From Aphanomyces cochlioides (lineage: Eukaryota; Oomycota; Saprolegniomycetes; Saprolegniales; Verrucalvaceae), in contig JAHQRK010000028.1 in NCBI GenBank assembly GCA_019828595.1, forward strand, positions 682,001 through 746,000: 64,000 nucleotides of DNA. Reading direction: 5' to 3'. Positions 43,075 to 53,577 of the stretch are shown one piece after another. The position numbers were made by a program, and so were the translations under genes. The notes below the pieces were generated by a model. That model worked only from the letters and a program-made list of their open reading frames with translations, ran no database searches and was not told the DNA's origin. Position 1 is the first letter of the stretch; each line of letters begins with the position of its first letter.

Positions 43075-43326
43075 CTAAGGCCGGAGTTGTATCCAACGCA
43101 TGTGCATTAGGATTAGAATAAATATCAACGCAATCAACAACAAATGACCCAGAATTGCCGAGGTCAACGCGGTCAGGGCTAGCGCTTCCAGCGGGATCGA
43201 ATTCGTGGCACTTGGTGTCAGCCATCGATGGGCCACGGGAACACTTGGAAGGTCGGATGGGCGCGGCCTAGACACAGGAATAGTAAGTCAAGAATTCAAC
43301 GACGAGGGAGGAGGGGCGACGACCAT
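43075..43326 (-). CDS. small single-pass membrane protein (71 aa)
   Basis: Exons 43304-43326 and 43075-43267 across a 36-nt GT-AG intron, which ends in a pyrimidine-rich CTATTCCTGTGTCTAG. The product starts MVVAPPPS, has a Pro/Ser-rich N-terminus, and ends in one strongly hydrophobic helix (ALTSAILGHLLLIALIFILI) followed by a short basic tail. Tail-anchored topology is likely. It converges on the tail-domain gene with 17 bp between the stop codons. No family is recognised, and such a short exon 1 leaves doubt. Confidence 0.45.
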
Positions 43327-43435
43327 GGCCACGGAAAATGTGGCATGGGGCCCTACGATCCTACGCCATCCAGAAAAATGGGGATTCCTACGACTACTCT
43401 GCTACACATGCAAGGACAAGAAAATCGCGTGCAAA

Positions 43436-43772
43436 TCACACCTTGGCTTCACTTTCTTCCTCCTCGAGTTTGCTAAACAAGGCTGACACTTGATCCACAT
43501 GGAGGCTTGCTGCCAAGTCTTTCATCGCCTATTGAGACAAGAGCATGAGTTTCACATAACGAAGAGATCAAAGAACGTACAGGTCGAGGGCGCTTGCGCG
43601 AAACCACGCGCGGGGACTCGGCGCCTGTAGAGTCGACACTGGAGAAGAGCGCGCTCACTTGGTCGATGTTGATCGCGTCTTCTTCATCTTGATGCGATAG
43701 TTCATAAATAAAGCTGCGGCTTGATTTGTCCACGAACGAAAAACGCGAGGTTGGAGGCGCGGCAGTCGTCAT
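43436..43772 (-). CDS. 94-aa protein with two VDQVSALF motifs
   Basis: Exons 43581-43772 and 43436-43528 joined across a 52-nt GT-AG intron with a good 3' pyrimidine tract. The product has a Thr/Ser/Pro-rich start, then two nearly identical motifs, IDQVSALFSSVD (36-47) and VDQVSALFSKLE (75-86), each contributed mainly by one exon. A basic RKRPRP patch between them could be a nuclear localisation signal. The motifs match the V-D-x-h-x-x-h-F repeats of the two CCT-related proteins on either side. It could be a small partner or competitor of those proteins. An in-frame Met at 43832 would add 20 unconvincing residues. Confidence 0.65.
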
Positions 43773-45100
43773 GCACTCTTGCGCTCGACCGGGACAAATC
43801 CAAAGTGTCCCGGCATGAGCAGATCCACACAATAATTTAATTCCATCATCTATATCTTCAATTTTGTATAGTTATTTAAACTTTTCAATTTATTTGTTGA
43901 AGTTCACGATTGGATATGGGACTCAAAACGCGACGATAAATTAAAATAAAAAAAGGCATTAAAATCAAATGGAACCTCAATATTACAGAGCTAAAAGACA
44001 CTAGGAGTAGGGAGCATCTCCTGGGGATGCATCCAGTGACCCTTGAGATCGCATTCGATGGACGTGTAAGATCCAATCCTTGGTTTGGCTGACACACACC
44101 GACTGTCCAGCTGCGCTGTTGTTGCTCACAAAGCTCCACCTGGTTATTGTTTGCTTGAATGTACGATTGTACTGTCAGTAGTGTACGATATCGTACACAT
44201 TCCAGAGAACCATGCAAGATCTCGACGAAACGGCGGCTTGTTAAAATCGAGCGTCAAGTCTTATGTTCAGTGTATGAACTCACAAAGACATGTTTTTTTG
44301 GAGACAATTCATGTGCAAACCTGGGGTGTTTGGTAGAGCATGGCAAGTCGGAGATGTTTACAACATGTCATCTACGAGCAATCAATACAACTTGGCGATG
44401 GTATGAGTCAAAATCCATCTGACCCTCCCGTACATGACCTGTACGCTTTGTATGATCCTTACGTGGAAGAATGTACGTCGCGCCAAATGCTAAGCCCATG
44501 TGTACAATAAACAACTCCAGTCGAAGAAACATGGCGTCACGTCGTAGTAGGGAATGCTTGCCAAGCATCGTTATAGCCTCCGGTATGTCCATTGTTCATC
44601 TCTAACGCACAATGGTCCTTACTTGGAGTTGCGGATTCAACGTCGCCATCTTTTCCATTTTGTTCCTCCATTGAAAATTGATTGGACAAGATTAGGTAAA
44701 GTGGGTGATGGTCTTTTTGAATACTTTAATCTAGTGAAAAACGAGCCAGTGGTAGAATGTTGATCATTTTTCAGCTCTGGACCAATCACTTCTTAATTTG
44801 CTTGGCTTGAAAGAGACCGTCCGACCGCCCCCCACCGCTTGGACGCACCCCTCTCTCTTGACCTCTCATCGCGGCGCAGGATTGATAGCTCGCGACGTAC
44901 AACCGATCCTGCCTATAGCCGCTTCGTTACACTTCACGCCGCGCTCCGCGTAACCCATTTTTAGTAGTCTTCCGGTCAACTTTGCTGAATTTCAAGACAA
45001 TGACGACCCAATTTACTACCGTGGTGATTTTCCGATTCCCCCCTGCTTATCAAAATGGCAACAACCGACGCTTCGGCATCTCAACGATGCTATAAGCGTT
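43773..45100. other. intergenic and 5' region of CCT-domain gene B
   Basis: 1.3 kb without a supported gene except that the first exon of the next gene may lie near 44999 (ATGACGACCCAA). The frame entering the main exon is open back to about 44951. Confidence 0.35.
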
Positions 45101-45916
45101 TTGAGTAATGGGTTGACGGAGGCGCCCCATTACGAATCTGATGCCTCGACAATCGACTGGACTGTGGAATATGACACTGCCAACATTGACGATATGAGCG
45201 ACTTGTTCACGATCATTGAACATGAGCAGTCGCTTGAGAAAGATGCTTGTGCAGTTGATGAAGTGATGGAATTGTTTGAAACTTGCGAAGAAAATGTGGA
45301 CGATGCTCATGCAGCAGTCGTTGTGGATGAACTGAATGAAATGTTTGACATGCTTGAAGGAAGTAAAGACTTTGTGCTGGAAGACCAAGACAATGGCCAT
45401 GAAGCTGCGTTTGTAGACGAAATCGCCGACCTCTTTGACTCTCTGGACGACACTGTCTTGACTGAGACGGATGCTGCTGCTGTGGACTATGTGGCCGATT
45501 ACTTCGATGCGTTGGAGCAATCGGCTGCTGACGAAGCTGACGCGATGGTTGTTGACGACTTTTCGACCATGTTTGACATGCTCGAATCGATGTCAACCTC
45601 TCGAGTCGTGTCGGTCCCTTCAGTGGCTATCGACTCTAGAATTCCTCAGATCAAGCACGTACCCCAATTGAATACTTTTCGAATGGGCGTCGTGGGCGAT
45701 CTCGTCTGTGGCCCTCCTCGTGCTGTCAAGGAATTGACAAGAGAGGAGCGGGTGTGTCGATGGAAAGAGAAGAGGCGATGTCGTGCCAAGCAACAAGCTA
45801 TGACCAAAGTGGTGTTTGCCTCTCGCCAACAAGTTGCCGCCAAGCGAAGGCGTGTCAATGGACGCTTTGCTGGATTGGAAACCCAATTTGTCTCTGTCTC
45901 AGCCTTTCAATCTTAA
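45101..45916 (+). CDS. CCT-domain protein B with six VDxhxxhF repeats
   Basis: Open frame of 271 aa; the first codon is TTG, so the true start lies upstream, probably in a short first exon, or at the Met at 45194. Six acidic repeats, NIDDMSDLF (29), AVDEVMELF (51), VVDELNEMF (74), FVDEIADLF (104), AVDYVADYF (127) and VVDDFSTMF (150), are spaced about 23 residues apart and look like amphipathic helices. A linker with DSRIPQI follows. The C-terminus is a full CCT motif (about 213-256): TREERVCRWKEKRRCR, then VVFASRQQVAAKRRRVNGRF. CCT motifs in plant CONSTANS/TOC1 proteins give nuclear import and contact NF-Y or DNA. A nuclear co-regulator with a repeated acidic interaction region is inferred. 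Confidence 0.8.
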   Translation: MSNGLTEAPHYESDASTIDWTVEYDTANIDDMSDLFTIIEHEQSLEKDACAVDEVMELFETCEENVDDAHAAVVVDELNEMFDMLEGSKDFVLEDQDNGHEAAFVDEIADLFDSLDDTVLTETDAAAVDYVADYFDALEQSAADEADAMVVDDFSTMFDMLESMSTSRVVSVPSVAIDSRIPQIKHVPQLNTFRMGVVGDLVCGPPRAVKELTREERVCRWKEKRRCRAKQQAMTKVVFASRQQVAAKRRRVNGRFAGLETQFVSVSAFQS

Positions 45917-46415
45917 TGACTAACATATGAGAGCCCACGAAACAAAATCAGACTTATTGCCATTTTGATACTTTCGAGTTAAGACCATGAGGTTGTTAAA
46001 GACTCCAAGGACTACATTTTGAGCCATCATGCGTCTCGAAATTCAAAGTATTCATGGAGATATTGTCGATGGCGAACGGCGTCGGCGCTACTTTTTGGAA
46101 ATTTCAATTTTGAGTTTTATATATGCTTGAAATCACCATTCTTAGCTCTTTGCATTGATACTAATATTTAATCGAAAGTCACAACGGAAGTTATTGAAAT
46201 TAAGATAAACAGTTGGGCACCCTATACAATTCCATCTATGGAACAATTTTTCAATTCTATTTTTCTCGAATATAAGTTTTCAAAAGGTAAAAACTTTGAA
46301 GTCAATTATCTCGAGAATAAATTTATAGAGGAAGACCGATTTTGTTTCGTGGGCTCTCATATTCATAATCGTTCATCCTTGAGTACAACCAAACGCTTAA
46401 CCCTTAAAACCACGG
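45917..46415. other. intergenic
   Basis: AT-rich 3' flanks of two converging genes. Nothing else seen. Confidence 0.35.
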
Positions 46416-47249
46416 CTAACTAGACGCTACGACACTGAACGAGTCTATCCGAGGACGCTTCAGGCTTGCGTCGTATTCATGGACGCAATGTGAGATGGAG
46501 AACTTTCGCGTCGAGCGATACGGCGTCGGTGACAACGACGGCGCTTCTTCCTTGGCAGGCTGATAGTTATGGCCAGGCGATTCGGCTGTGTCTTGGGTTT
46601 GGTTGAAGAAACCGAGCAGAAGACTGGCTGCTTGCGCATCCGGCGCGTCTTCTTTGTCCATCTTGGGTTTCTTGGACCGTTTGGGTTTGTCCAAGCGCTT
46701 CGTGCTCATGCAGTACATGGGCATTTCTTCAATGCGTTCAAGGAACGCTTTCTCGAGCACTTGGAGATCAGCAAGCGCTTGATGAATGCGCTGTTCAAGT
46801 GTTGGCGAGGGAGGAAGTGGTCGAAAGATTTGTTTACCGATGCATTCATCGCCGGTAAACTTCTTCGTAATACGCATAGGTTCGCAGTTGAGTTTCTCGG
46901 CCAAGTACATGCGTAGCATCGTGCCTTTCTCCAGCGGAAGCAATCCCTCTTTAAAGTAATACGTCATTTGTTCGGCATAGCGCGACTCCTCGTCCGTCCA
47001 TTTGCCTTTGCGAAGACCTGGGCGCGCTTTGCTCCGTGTGTCTTTGTTGACCAGATATCGTCGTTGGGGGTTGGGTGCTGGATGGCCCATCGTAAACAAC
47101 GACTGAATATTTGCGTGGGAGGCCACCGAGTCGATCGGAATCGATACACGGAGCGTCGGTAGCGGCGTTGAAGCACGAGGGATGGTCGACGGAACAGCGG
47201 TGGTGGAACTTGTCATGTAGCTCATCGAAGAAAGTGAATGTGTGTGCAA
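46416..47249 (-). CDS. SANT/Myb-like stramenopile protein
   Basis: 277-aa single-exon protein. The core at about 78-145 (RKGKWTDEESRYAEQMTYYF, then LPLEKGTMLRMYLAEKLNCE, then MRITKKFTGDECIGKQIF) has the tryptophan and helix pattern of SANT/Myb domains, in the form common in oomycetes and diatoms. A basic stretch (KRLDKPKRSKKPKMDK, about 184-199) is a likely nuclear signal. The rest is Ser/Thr/Pro-rich. The role is probably transcriptional or chromatin-linked, inferred from the fold only. Upstream (47280-47360) three ATTGGCT words, CCAAT boxes in reverse, lie within 80 bp and could be its promoter. Confidence 0.75.
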   Translation of the reverse strand: MHTHSLSSMSYMTSSTTAVPSTIPRASTPLPTLRVSIPIDSVASHANIQSLFTMGHPAPNPQRRYLVNKDTRSKARPGLRKGKWTDEESRYAEQMTYYFKEGLLPLEKGTMLRMYLAEKLNCEPMRITKKFTGDECIGKQIFRPLPPSPTLEQRIHQALADLQVLEKAFLERIEEMPMYCMSTKRLDKPKRSKKPKMDKEDAPDAQAASLLLGFFNQTQDTAESPGHNYQPAKEEAPSLSPTPYRSTRKFSISHCVHEYDASLKRPRIDSFSVVASS

Positions 47250-48149
47250 TATTGAATCTCAAGTTGAATGAAGTGGCTTCTAGAATATGATTGGCTAAAA
47301 TCTACCCAAGAACAATATTAATTGGCTGAAATTATCACATGGTGCGTTTTGATTGGCTGGCAATGGACATGGTCATTTCCACATGGTCCAACTTCAACGT
47401 CAATGGCGTGCTCTTCGATTGTGGGCTTGTATCAGTCGAGCAGAAGTGCAAGCGCGCTAACTACTCGATGAAACAACTCTTTCCATGCTATCGATTGATA
47501 TACTTCACGATGGCATTGATGCGGTTGAAAGTCTCTGCCAGATTCAAACTGCATTGAAATGGAATCTTGAAGTGGCTCTGTCGCACGTGAGCTGGAATTT
47601 GACTTGGTTTCACTATACAACGTTGACAATTCACGATGTCGTTTCCGTGTCATATGTCACATCCCGATCTGGCGAGAAGAGCACCCAACAGCTCATCGCC
47701 ATGTCTCCGGCTCCAGAGCTCTCCATAGCCTTCAATAGCTTGTGTATGGAGCGTCGCCTTCCATAAAGTTGAAACCTCGCAGATTGCATGGGAACTGAAG
47801 AGTTCCACTGTTTCGATCCAACATGTCAGTCGGATGTCCGGTTCCTCGGTTTAGTGACATTCAGTCACTATTTTGGTGCTTCCCCCTCTTTTTAGTGACA
47901 TTGAAGGTCCTCGACTGTCACATTTTTCGATGCACTTTCTAAGCTGAATTGAATCTTACATGTATAGCTCAAAAGGCTCAACTTTAAAGGCTAACTCTAT
48001 AAAAGTTTATACCAAGGATAGCGATACTCTTTATTGGATTATGACAGCGTCATCCTGCGACTACCACGTCGTTGTGGCGAACTGACAACGTCATCGGCTT
48101 GGATGAACTAGGAAGCGAAATGGTGACGTTGTTAACTTGCTTTAATGAG
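47250..48149. other. intergenic
   Basis: Contains three ATTGGCT words near the left end and two TTTAGTGACATT words at about 47854 and 47891. No supported gene; the open frames at 47339-47766 look like chance. Confidence 0.35.
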
Positions 48150-50457
48150 TTAATTGTCGTCGTCTTTGGGGGGATTGAACCAGCCTTTGGAATGGCGTTC
48201 GTTGCGATACCAGCTGCCGCCATCGACGTCAAGGGCGGCGTCGAATTCGCCCGCTTTTGCCACGGCCCGAACAGTTGATTCGTACGCGGCGATGTCGTTG
48301 CAATTCGCACGAACCATGTCAGTGTACAACTGGACGCAGGTCTGCCAATCGTTGAGTTGCTCTGCTGCGAGAATCGACTGCTTGATGAGTTCCCGCTTGC
48401 AGCCTTCTGTGAGCATGTGCAGCTTTGGCGCATTGAATGACGGCGCCATTTGAACAACTTCGGCAAACTCTTTCATCTCGTACATGGCCCTCGACGCCGT
48501 GATACGAAGACCCGTCTGTGGAAACGATTGGAGTTGCTTCGCCCGCATAGCATTGTTGAGTCGTTGGAAACGAACGCCGACGAATTGTTTGTACACGTCG
48601 ACGCATCGGCCAAAGTCGCCCTTGTCGTAGAAGGCACTCATGAGCTGCTGATATGAGAAGACGGACGCTTGGCCTCTTCTTTGCATTTCATGGAGGATTC
48701 GATCGGCGTCGTTGAGGCGGTCGGCGGCGATGTAGGCGGCCATGAGATGGTTCCAGCTCACGGCTGAAATTGGCAAGGGTCTCGTTGAAAAGTCATCAAA
48801 GATAGCTTGCGCCGTCTCGACGTCGTCTTTGGTGGCGCGGAGGAGCAAATTGAGCAGCTTGGACGTGCGCTGGAAGGAGCTGAAGTCTTTGTTCTTCGTG
48901 TAAACTTTGATCGCATCAGCCATGCGGTTGTTCTCGACAAGGGTTTCAACAAACTCTTCGTACAAGACAGTCGACGGCCCGAGATGGTTGAGGCAGTTGT
49001 AATAGACTGACTTGGCCATTGCGATCTCGTTGGCTTGGCGACACAACTGCAGCATGGTACAATTCGTGACAATGTCGTAATCGGCGATGCTCTGGAAGAC
49101 TTCGAGCCCTCGGGCATAGTCGCGCTGCCGGACACAGGCAAGCAGGACGCTGTTGTACGTGTAGATGTCAGGTACAATGCCTCGGTCTTGCATGGTTTGG
49201 AAGACGTCAAAGCTCGTCTCGGGGTGGAGGTTGGCATAGGCAGCAATGAGCGCATTGAAGAGCGCAGGGGATTCAATCGAGGACGCCATTTGATCTTGGA
49301 AAGCATCGAGTTGCTGCATGGCATCGTCGCGGTTGGAAATCTTGGATGAGGACGAGATGGCGATCCGATGGATTCGCTCAGGAAGGACAATCTTCTCGGC
49401 TAAGGCATGCTTGTACGCTCGAAAGGTTGCTTCGTGGAGGTCCGCCTTGCCCAACTCGAGGAGGATTTCAGTGTATATGGCTTCTTTCTCGGGTAAGCTA
49501 TCGACGAGCTGCCAGATTTGAGTCATCTACACGCATCAAGTAAGATCTAGACTTTGGCAAAGATGACGACGTACGCGTTTCCATTCGTCGAGGCGAGCGC
49601 ATGCACACATGATCGAACCAAATGTCTTGGCGTTTATGGGAACGCCGTGGTCTTGCATGTCTTGGAAGAGTACGTGAGTCACATGGATGGACGCCTTGGG
49701 ACCGTGACTGCAGGCGGCAATGGCACAACCGTAGAAAAATTCGTCCACGGCGCCACTTCCATGGTACTCTGATACTTGGGCGAGAATGGCTAAAGCTAAG
49801 CCTGGACAAGCGAGACGCTTGGAGAGCACGATGAAATGCCGCTGGATAGCAGCATCTCTGTATCGTGATGCAAAATAAATCGCATCTTTGACCCGATCAA
49901 GCAAGACGAGAGCGATGAGAATCGCTGGGGCTTCGTCGACCTTCCATTTCATATCCATGAGCGGCATACTGGTCAACATCTACAAAAGGCAATAAGAGAT
50001 TAGAGAGACGTCGTTTCAAGTGAACCTGTCGTAGCTTGGGCGACACCTTGAGCTGGTTTGTGCATCCCAGGAGACGAAAGTAAAATTCCCTCTGGCTCCA
50101 TCCTCCATACAATCGAGGATCGTTGGCATTGTGCTCTTTCTTCGCCTCCTTCGCTGCAACCAACTGCGCTGCTTCCAACTTTTTCTTCACGGCGGGGACT
50201 TGTGGTACATCTTCTGTGAGCTGCTTTTGTGTTGCCGTGGCTTCACGCAGTGCAAGCTTGAGCCGCTTGTTTTCTTTCTCGACAGCTTCCAGCCGCCTCC
50301 TCAACGCAGCAGTAGCTTCCGCGACAGCTTCATCAATGGCGCTGGCTGTCTCATTTGGCTGGAGGGAGGCCATGCATCGCGCCGAGTGGCTCAGGCTTCG
50401 CACGGCTTGTGTCCATCCACAAGCGCTTCTGCTGCGGAGGAGCATCCTTGGATTCAA
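48150..50457 (-). CDS. pentatricopeptide-repeat protein, probably mitochondrial
   Basis: Three exons, 50026-50457, 49575-49979 and 48150-49526, joined in phase 0 across 46- and 48-nt GT-AG introns, give 737 aa. The N-terminus (MNPRMLLRSRSACGW...SLSHSARCM) is Arg/Ser-rich without acidic residues, typical of a mitochondrial presequence. It is followed by a coiled coil (about 40-85, RRRLEAVEKENKRLKLALRE). The rest is made of 35-residue helical pairs such as ALFNALIAAYANLHPETSFD followed by VFQTMQDRGIVPDIYTYNSV, the PPR consensus. PPR proteins bind organelle RNA in a sequence-specific way to guide processing or translation. No added catalytic domain is seen. Confidence 0.9.
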
Positions 50458-50771
50458 TTATGCGACTTTATTGGTGGAAACCGTTTTGCAGGTCTATGTA
50501 ACATCCCACCTTAATTTTTGACTTGGTTTTTGTATAGACTTCGTAGACAGCGCAAAATATTTGATTTCCTTCACGAATTCCATCTTTGGCAAAAACGCGG
50601 CGCCGACTTATGGGCTGCGATATGAAGAAAGGCCTTATGGTGCTCTTTTCCCATAGCCGCGCAAGCTTATGGACCCTCGGAGGGGGAGCATGAAGCGTGG
50701 AGGATTTCGAATATTTTTTGAATTTTAATTGGTTTATTTGTACCAATAATATCCACAAACCTCAAAATTGC

Positions 50772-53067
50772 ATGAGCATGGCCAAGCGGTCGTCCAACCC
50801 GATGGGATCGATCCTGAATGGGATGTCTAAGAAAGCCAAGAGCATGGACGAAGCCCGCAAGTCGGATGCAACGATTGCGAGTATGCTAGGCGACAACCAT
50901 CAGGGCCAACATGGCGGGCGTGGGCCCAAACTCCCGACAGATACTTCGCAATCTCCCGACAGTGCGATCGCGGACTTTTTAGAGTCCATGCGTGATACGA
51001 TTGACAACCAGGGCGTTGGAGCAACAGTGGAGGTGGAATTACGCCTTGGAAAGATCTCATCCTCGGCAACTGGACAAAGATTTGGACCCTCGGTGCCGGG
51101 TGATGCCTGCGTTATCTTGCAAGAACATGATATGAAATCGCATGGCGCGAAATTCGTCCCGGGTGTGAAAAAAGAAGACTATAGCACTTTCCACCACAAA
51201 TCTATGAAGCTTACGGCACAAGACTCCTTTGCCAAACAGGATGAACGCCAGAATGTCTCGACTTATCCAGGAAGCAAGCGTGTGATTCAGGAAATCGACC
51301 TTAATACAGGTCACACGCAAGCCCCACAGATGCAAGTGAAGCAGCGTCTTGGAACTCTTGATATTTTCCTCCCACACTGCGACTACGATTGCCGAGTGGC
51401 CATTTCTCTCGAATTTCCGTCAACAGAAGTGTCGATGGAGTCATTGCCAGCAGCAGAACATCGTCGAGGTAAGTCGACGGCGCGCACCTCCGTGTATGAA
51501 ATACTGTACCATAGGAAAGAAGAGAGTATCTGCAGTTGGCCCGGACGTGCGGGTAGATTTGACCGAAGTCTCCGACGAGGGGAATTCAATCGTAAGCTAT
51601 GAAGTCGAGCTTGAGTTGCGGCCATCTCTTGTCCAAGCATGGCTGAATCTCCCCGACGGCCGGAGCAGGAACGGCGCAATTGGAAGTGCCGGGGTCCTCT
51701 GGAGCACACTCTCCAAGTACGCTAGTGAAACCTTCTCGTTCTCAAGCGTTAGTGTGCAGAAACCTGATGGTTCAAGCTGCTCAAGCTTACAAGCAATCAT
51801 GGGAACAAGTCGATCCCGATAATGCGCTGCGTCATGCCTACCAGCGGCACTTTGACAATCCGCAAAAGTTTCCAGGCACAATGCCAGTTGGCTTTGCTCG
51901 ATGGCACATTCCAGCCGTGAGGGTACCGTGCGTCCATTGCCTCCCAAGGCTCATGAGTACGTAGGAACGGGAATATTACTGCTCAGAGAAGACCGATGGT
52001 GTGCGTTATTTCCTCGTAGCCGCTGCGAACCGAGTGATTCTCGTCGACCGCTCCAATCTCCCATTCACAGCTCCAGGCACGGACACTTTCATTGATCTCG
52101 TCGTGACGATGAAGTAGGTTTGGAGCCACTTGCAAGTATTCTACCCGACGGCACGGTCTTGGACGGCGAATACGTTCTCCATCAGAAGCACCAGCGCTTC
52201 ATCTTCATGGCATTTGACATTGTTGCGAAGGGACCGCTTCCGTCCGATGCTTGCGTGAGGAAACCCTTTCACGATCGCCTGAACGACTTGTTCAAATTTC
52301 TGTCGGACGAGTTGGCCTTCTGAAAAGACCATTGGCATTGATTTTTTTCATTCCTAGAGGGCCATACTGTCATGGCTTGCGCGCCATGGGCCTGCACAAT
52401 GATGCCGTCATCACGATTTTGCGAAAGCGATGGGTGGCGGTGAAAGAAATCCGTAATCTCTTTCGACTGATCAAGGAAATGAAGCTGGCCAACTCGAAGG
52501 AACGCGTCCGCGTCTATCGTGACGACAAGCGCGAGCATTTCACAGACGGCGTTGTCTTCTGCCCTGGCCAAGCGCCGTACGTGAGCTTTTCCCACAATGG
52601 TAACCATTACCTCCTCCATGAACGTTTAGCTGTGGATAGAATACCTGAAGTGGAAATGGGGCGACTTGATCACAATTGATTTCCTCGCTGAGTTGCGCGA
52701 CGGCAGCGTTCGCTACAGTTGCACGGGGCCAGGCAACAAAATGATCGAACTGGATCAAATCGTCGTCGTCGATCCAAAGGATGGACCTCGCATCCAGTCG
52801 CTCCTGCAGCGATCGCCGTCTGGCCAAGCCATTTTGGAATTTGCGTTCAATGCCGATGCGGGTCTGTGGCAGTTTAAATTGGAACGCCCGGACAAAGACA
52901 CGCCCAACTACATCCGAACCGTCCTTGGCTCGTTAATCAACATGGCTGAAGCAATTTCAGAGGAAGAGCTGCAGTGCCGCTTGTTGACATCGGACGACAG
53001 CGCGTGGAATCGAAAGATGAAAGAAAAGCGGGTCGAAGCGCTCACGGATATCCTCCATCGAAAATAG
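50772..53067 (+). CDS. mRNA capping enzyme: tunnel-type RNA triphosphatase fused to guanylyltransferase
   Basis: Exons by frame: 50772-51468, 51515-51716, 51760-51922, 51965 to about 52114, about 52138-52301, 52358-52599 and 52640-53067; introns are 46, 43, 42, about 23 (see findings), 56 and 40 nt. The N-terminal domain is a Cet1-like metal-dependent triphosphatase: first glutamate strand VEVELRLGKI, IQEIDL, and late strand SYEVELEL. The C-terminal half is a GTP:RNA guanylyltransferase with nucleophile Lys in SEKTDGVRYF (motif I), VILVDRSN (Ia), TVLDGEYV (III), FMAFDIVA (IIIa), TDGVVFCP (IV) and YLKWKWGD (V). It would remove the gamma-phosphate of new transcripts and add GMP in the nucleus. 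An in-frame Met at 50697 would add 25 residues. It shares a 314-bp region with the divergent PPR gene. Confidence 0.85.
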
Positions 53068-53094
53068 CCATAGCATTACGACTTGTAATTTCGA

Positions 53095-53577
53095 TTACTG
53101 GAGGAGCGTGAGAGCTTGAGCGACGTGTTGCGGGGAGATAACTCCCGTCGTTTGGTAGTTTTCATGCGTGTTTGAATGCAATGGCCGCTTCTCATCAAGG
53201 GACACGCCGCAGCATCGCAGCGACAGCATGAAGAAAAGATTCACGCCGATGAGAATCGCAATGATAAGGCCTAATCCACCTGGAATGCCCACGTCGAGGA
53301 ACGCGAGAAAGACGAGGTAGACGCACCGTCCATAAAAGTGAAACATAAAGCCCACTTGGCGACGCAGGACGCTGTGACATCGCTTGATCTTGCATTCGTA
53401 CAGGAAGAGCGGCATGGCGGTGATCACAGCATAGGCTGAAATGAAGATCCCAGCCAAGTTGAACGTGATCAAGTTGGGAATGTAGAAGAAGCCGTTGATG
53501 CCTGCAATCACTTGGAGCAACGCAATGATCAAGTTGATGAGGCTAACGCTGGTCGCGGACCGCCGGAAGCACGCCAT
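53095..53577 (-). CDS. four-helix membrane protein, COPI-associated/TVP15-like
   Basis: 160-aa single-exon protein with four hydrophobic segments (SLINLIIALLQVIAGINGFF, LAGIFISAYAVITAMPLFL, FYGRCVYLVFLAFLDVGI and LGLIIAILIGVNLFFML) and a short polar C-terminus. Helix number, length and the F-Y-G-R-x-V-Y-L-x-F-L signature fit the COPI-associated/TVP15 family of Golgi and ER membrane proteins, which act in vesicle trafficking. The assignment rests on pattern, not on a search. It converges on the capping-enzyme gene with 27 bp between the stop codons. Confidence 0.6.
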   Translation of the reverse strand: MACFRRSATSVSLINLIIALLQVIAGINGFFYIPNLITFNLAGIFISAYAVITAMPLFLYECKIKRCHSVLRRQVGFMFHFYGRCVYLVFLAFLDVGIPGGLGLIIAILIGVNLFFMLSLRCCGVSLDEKRPLHSNTHENYQTTGVISPQHVAQALTLLQ

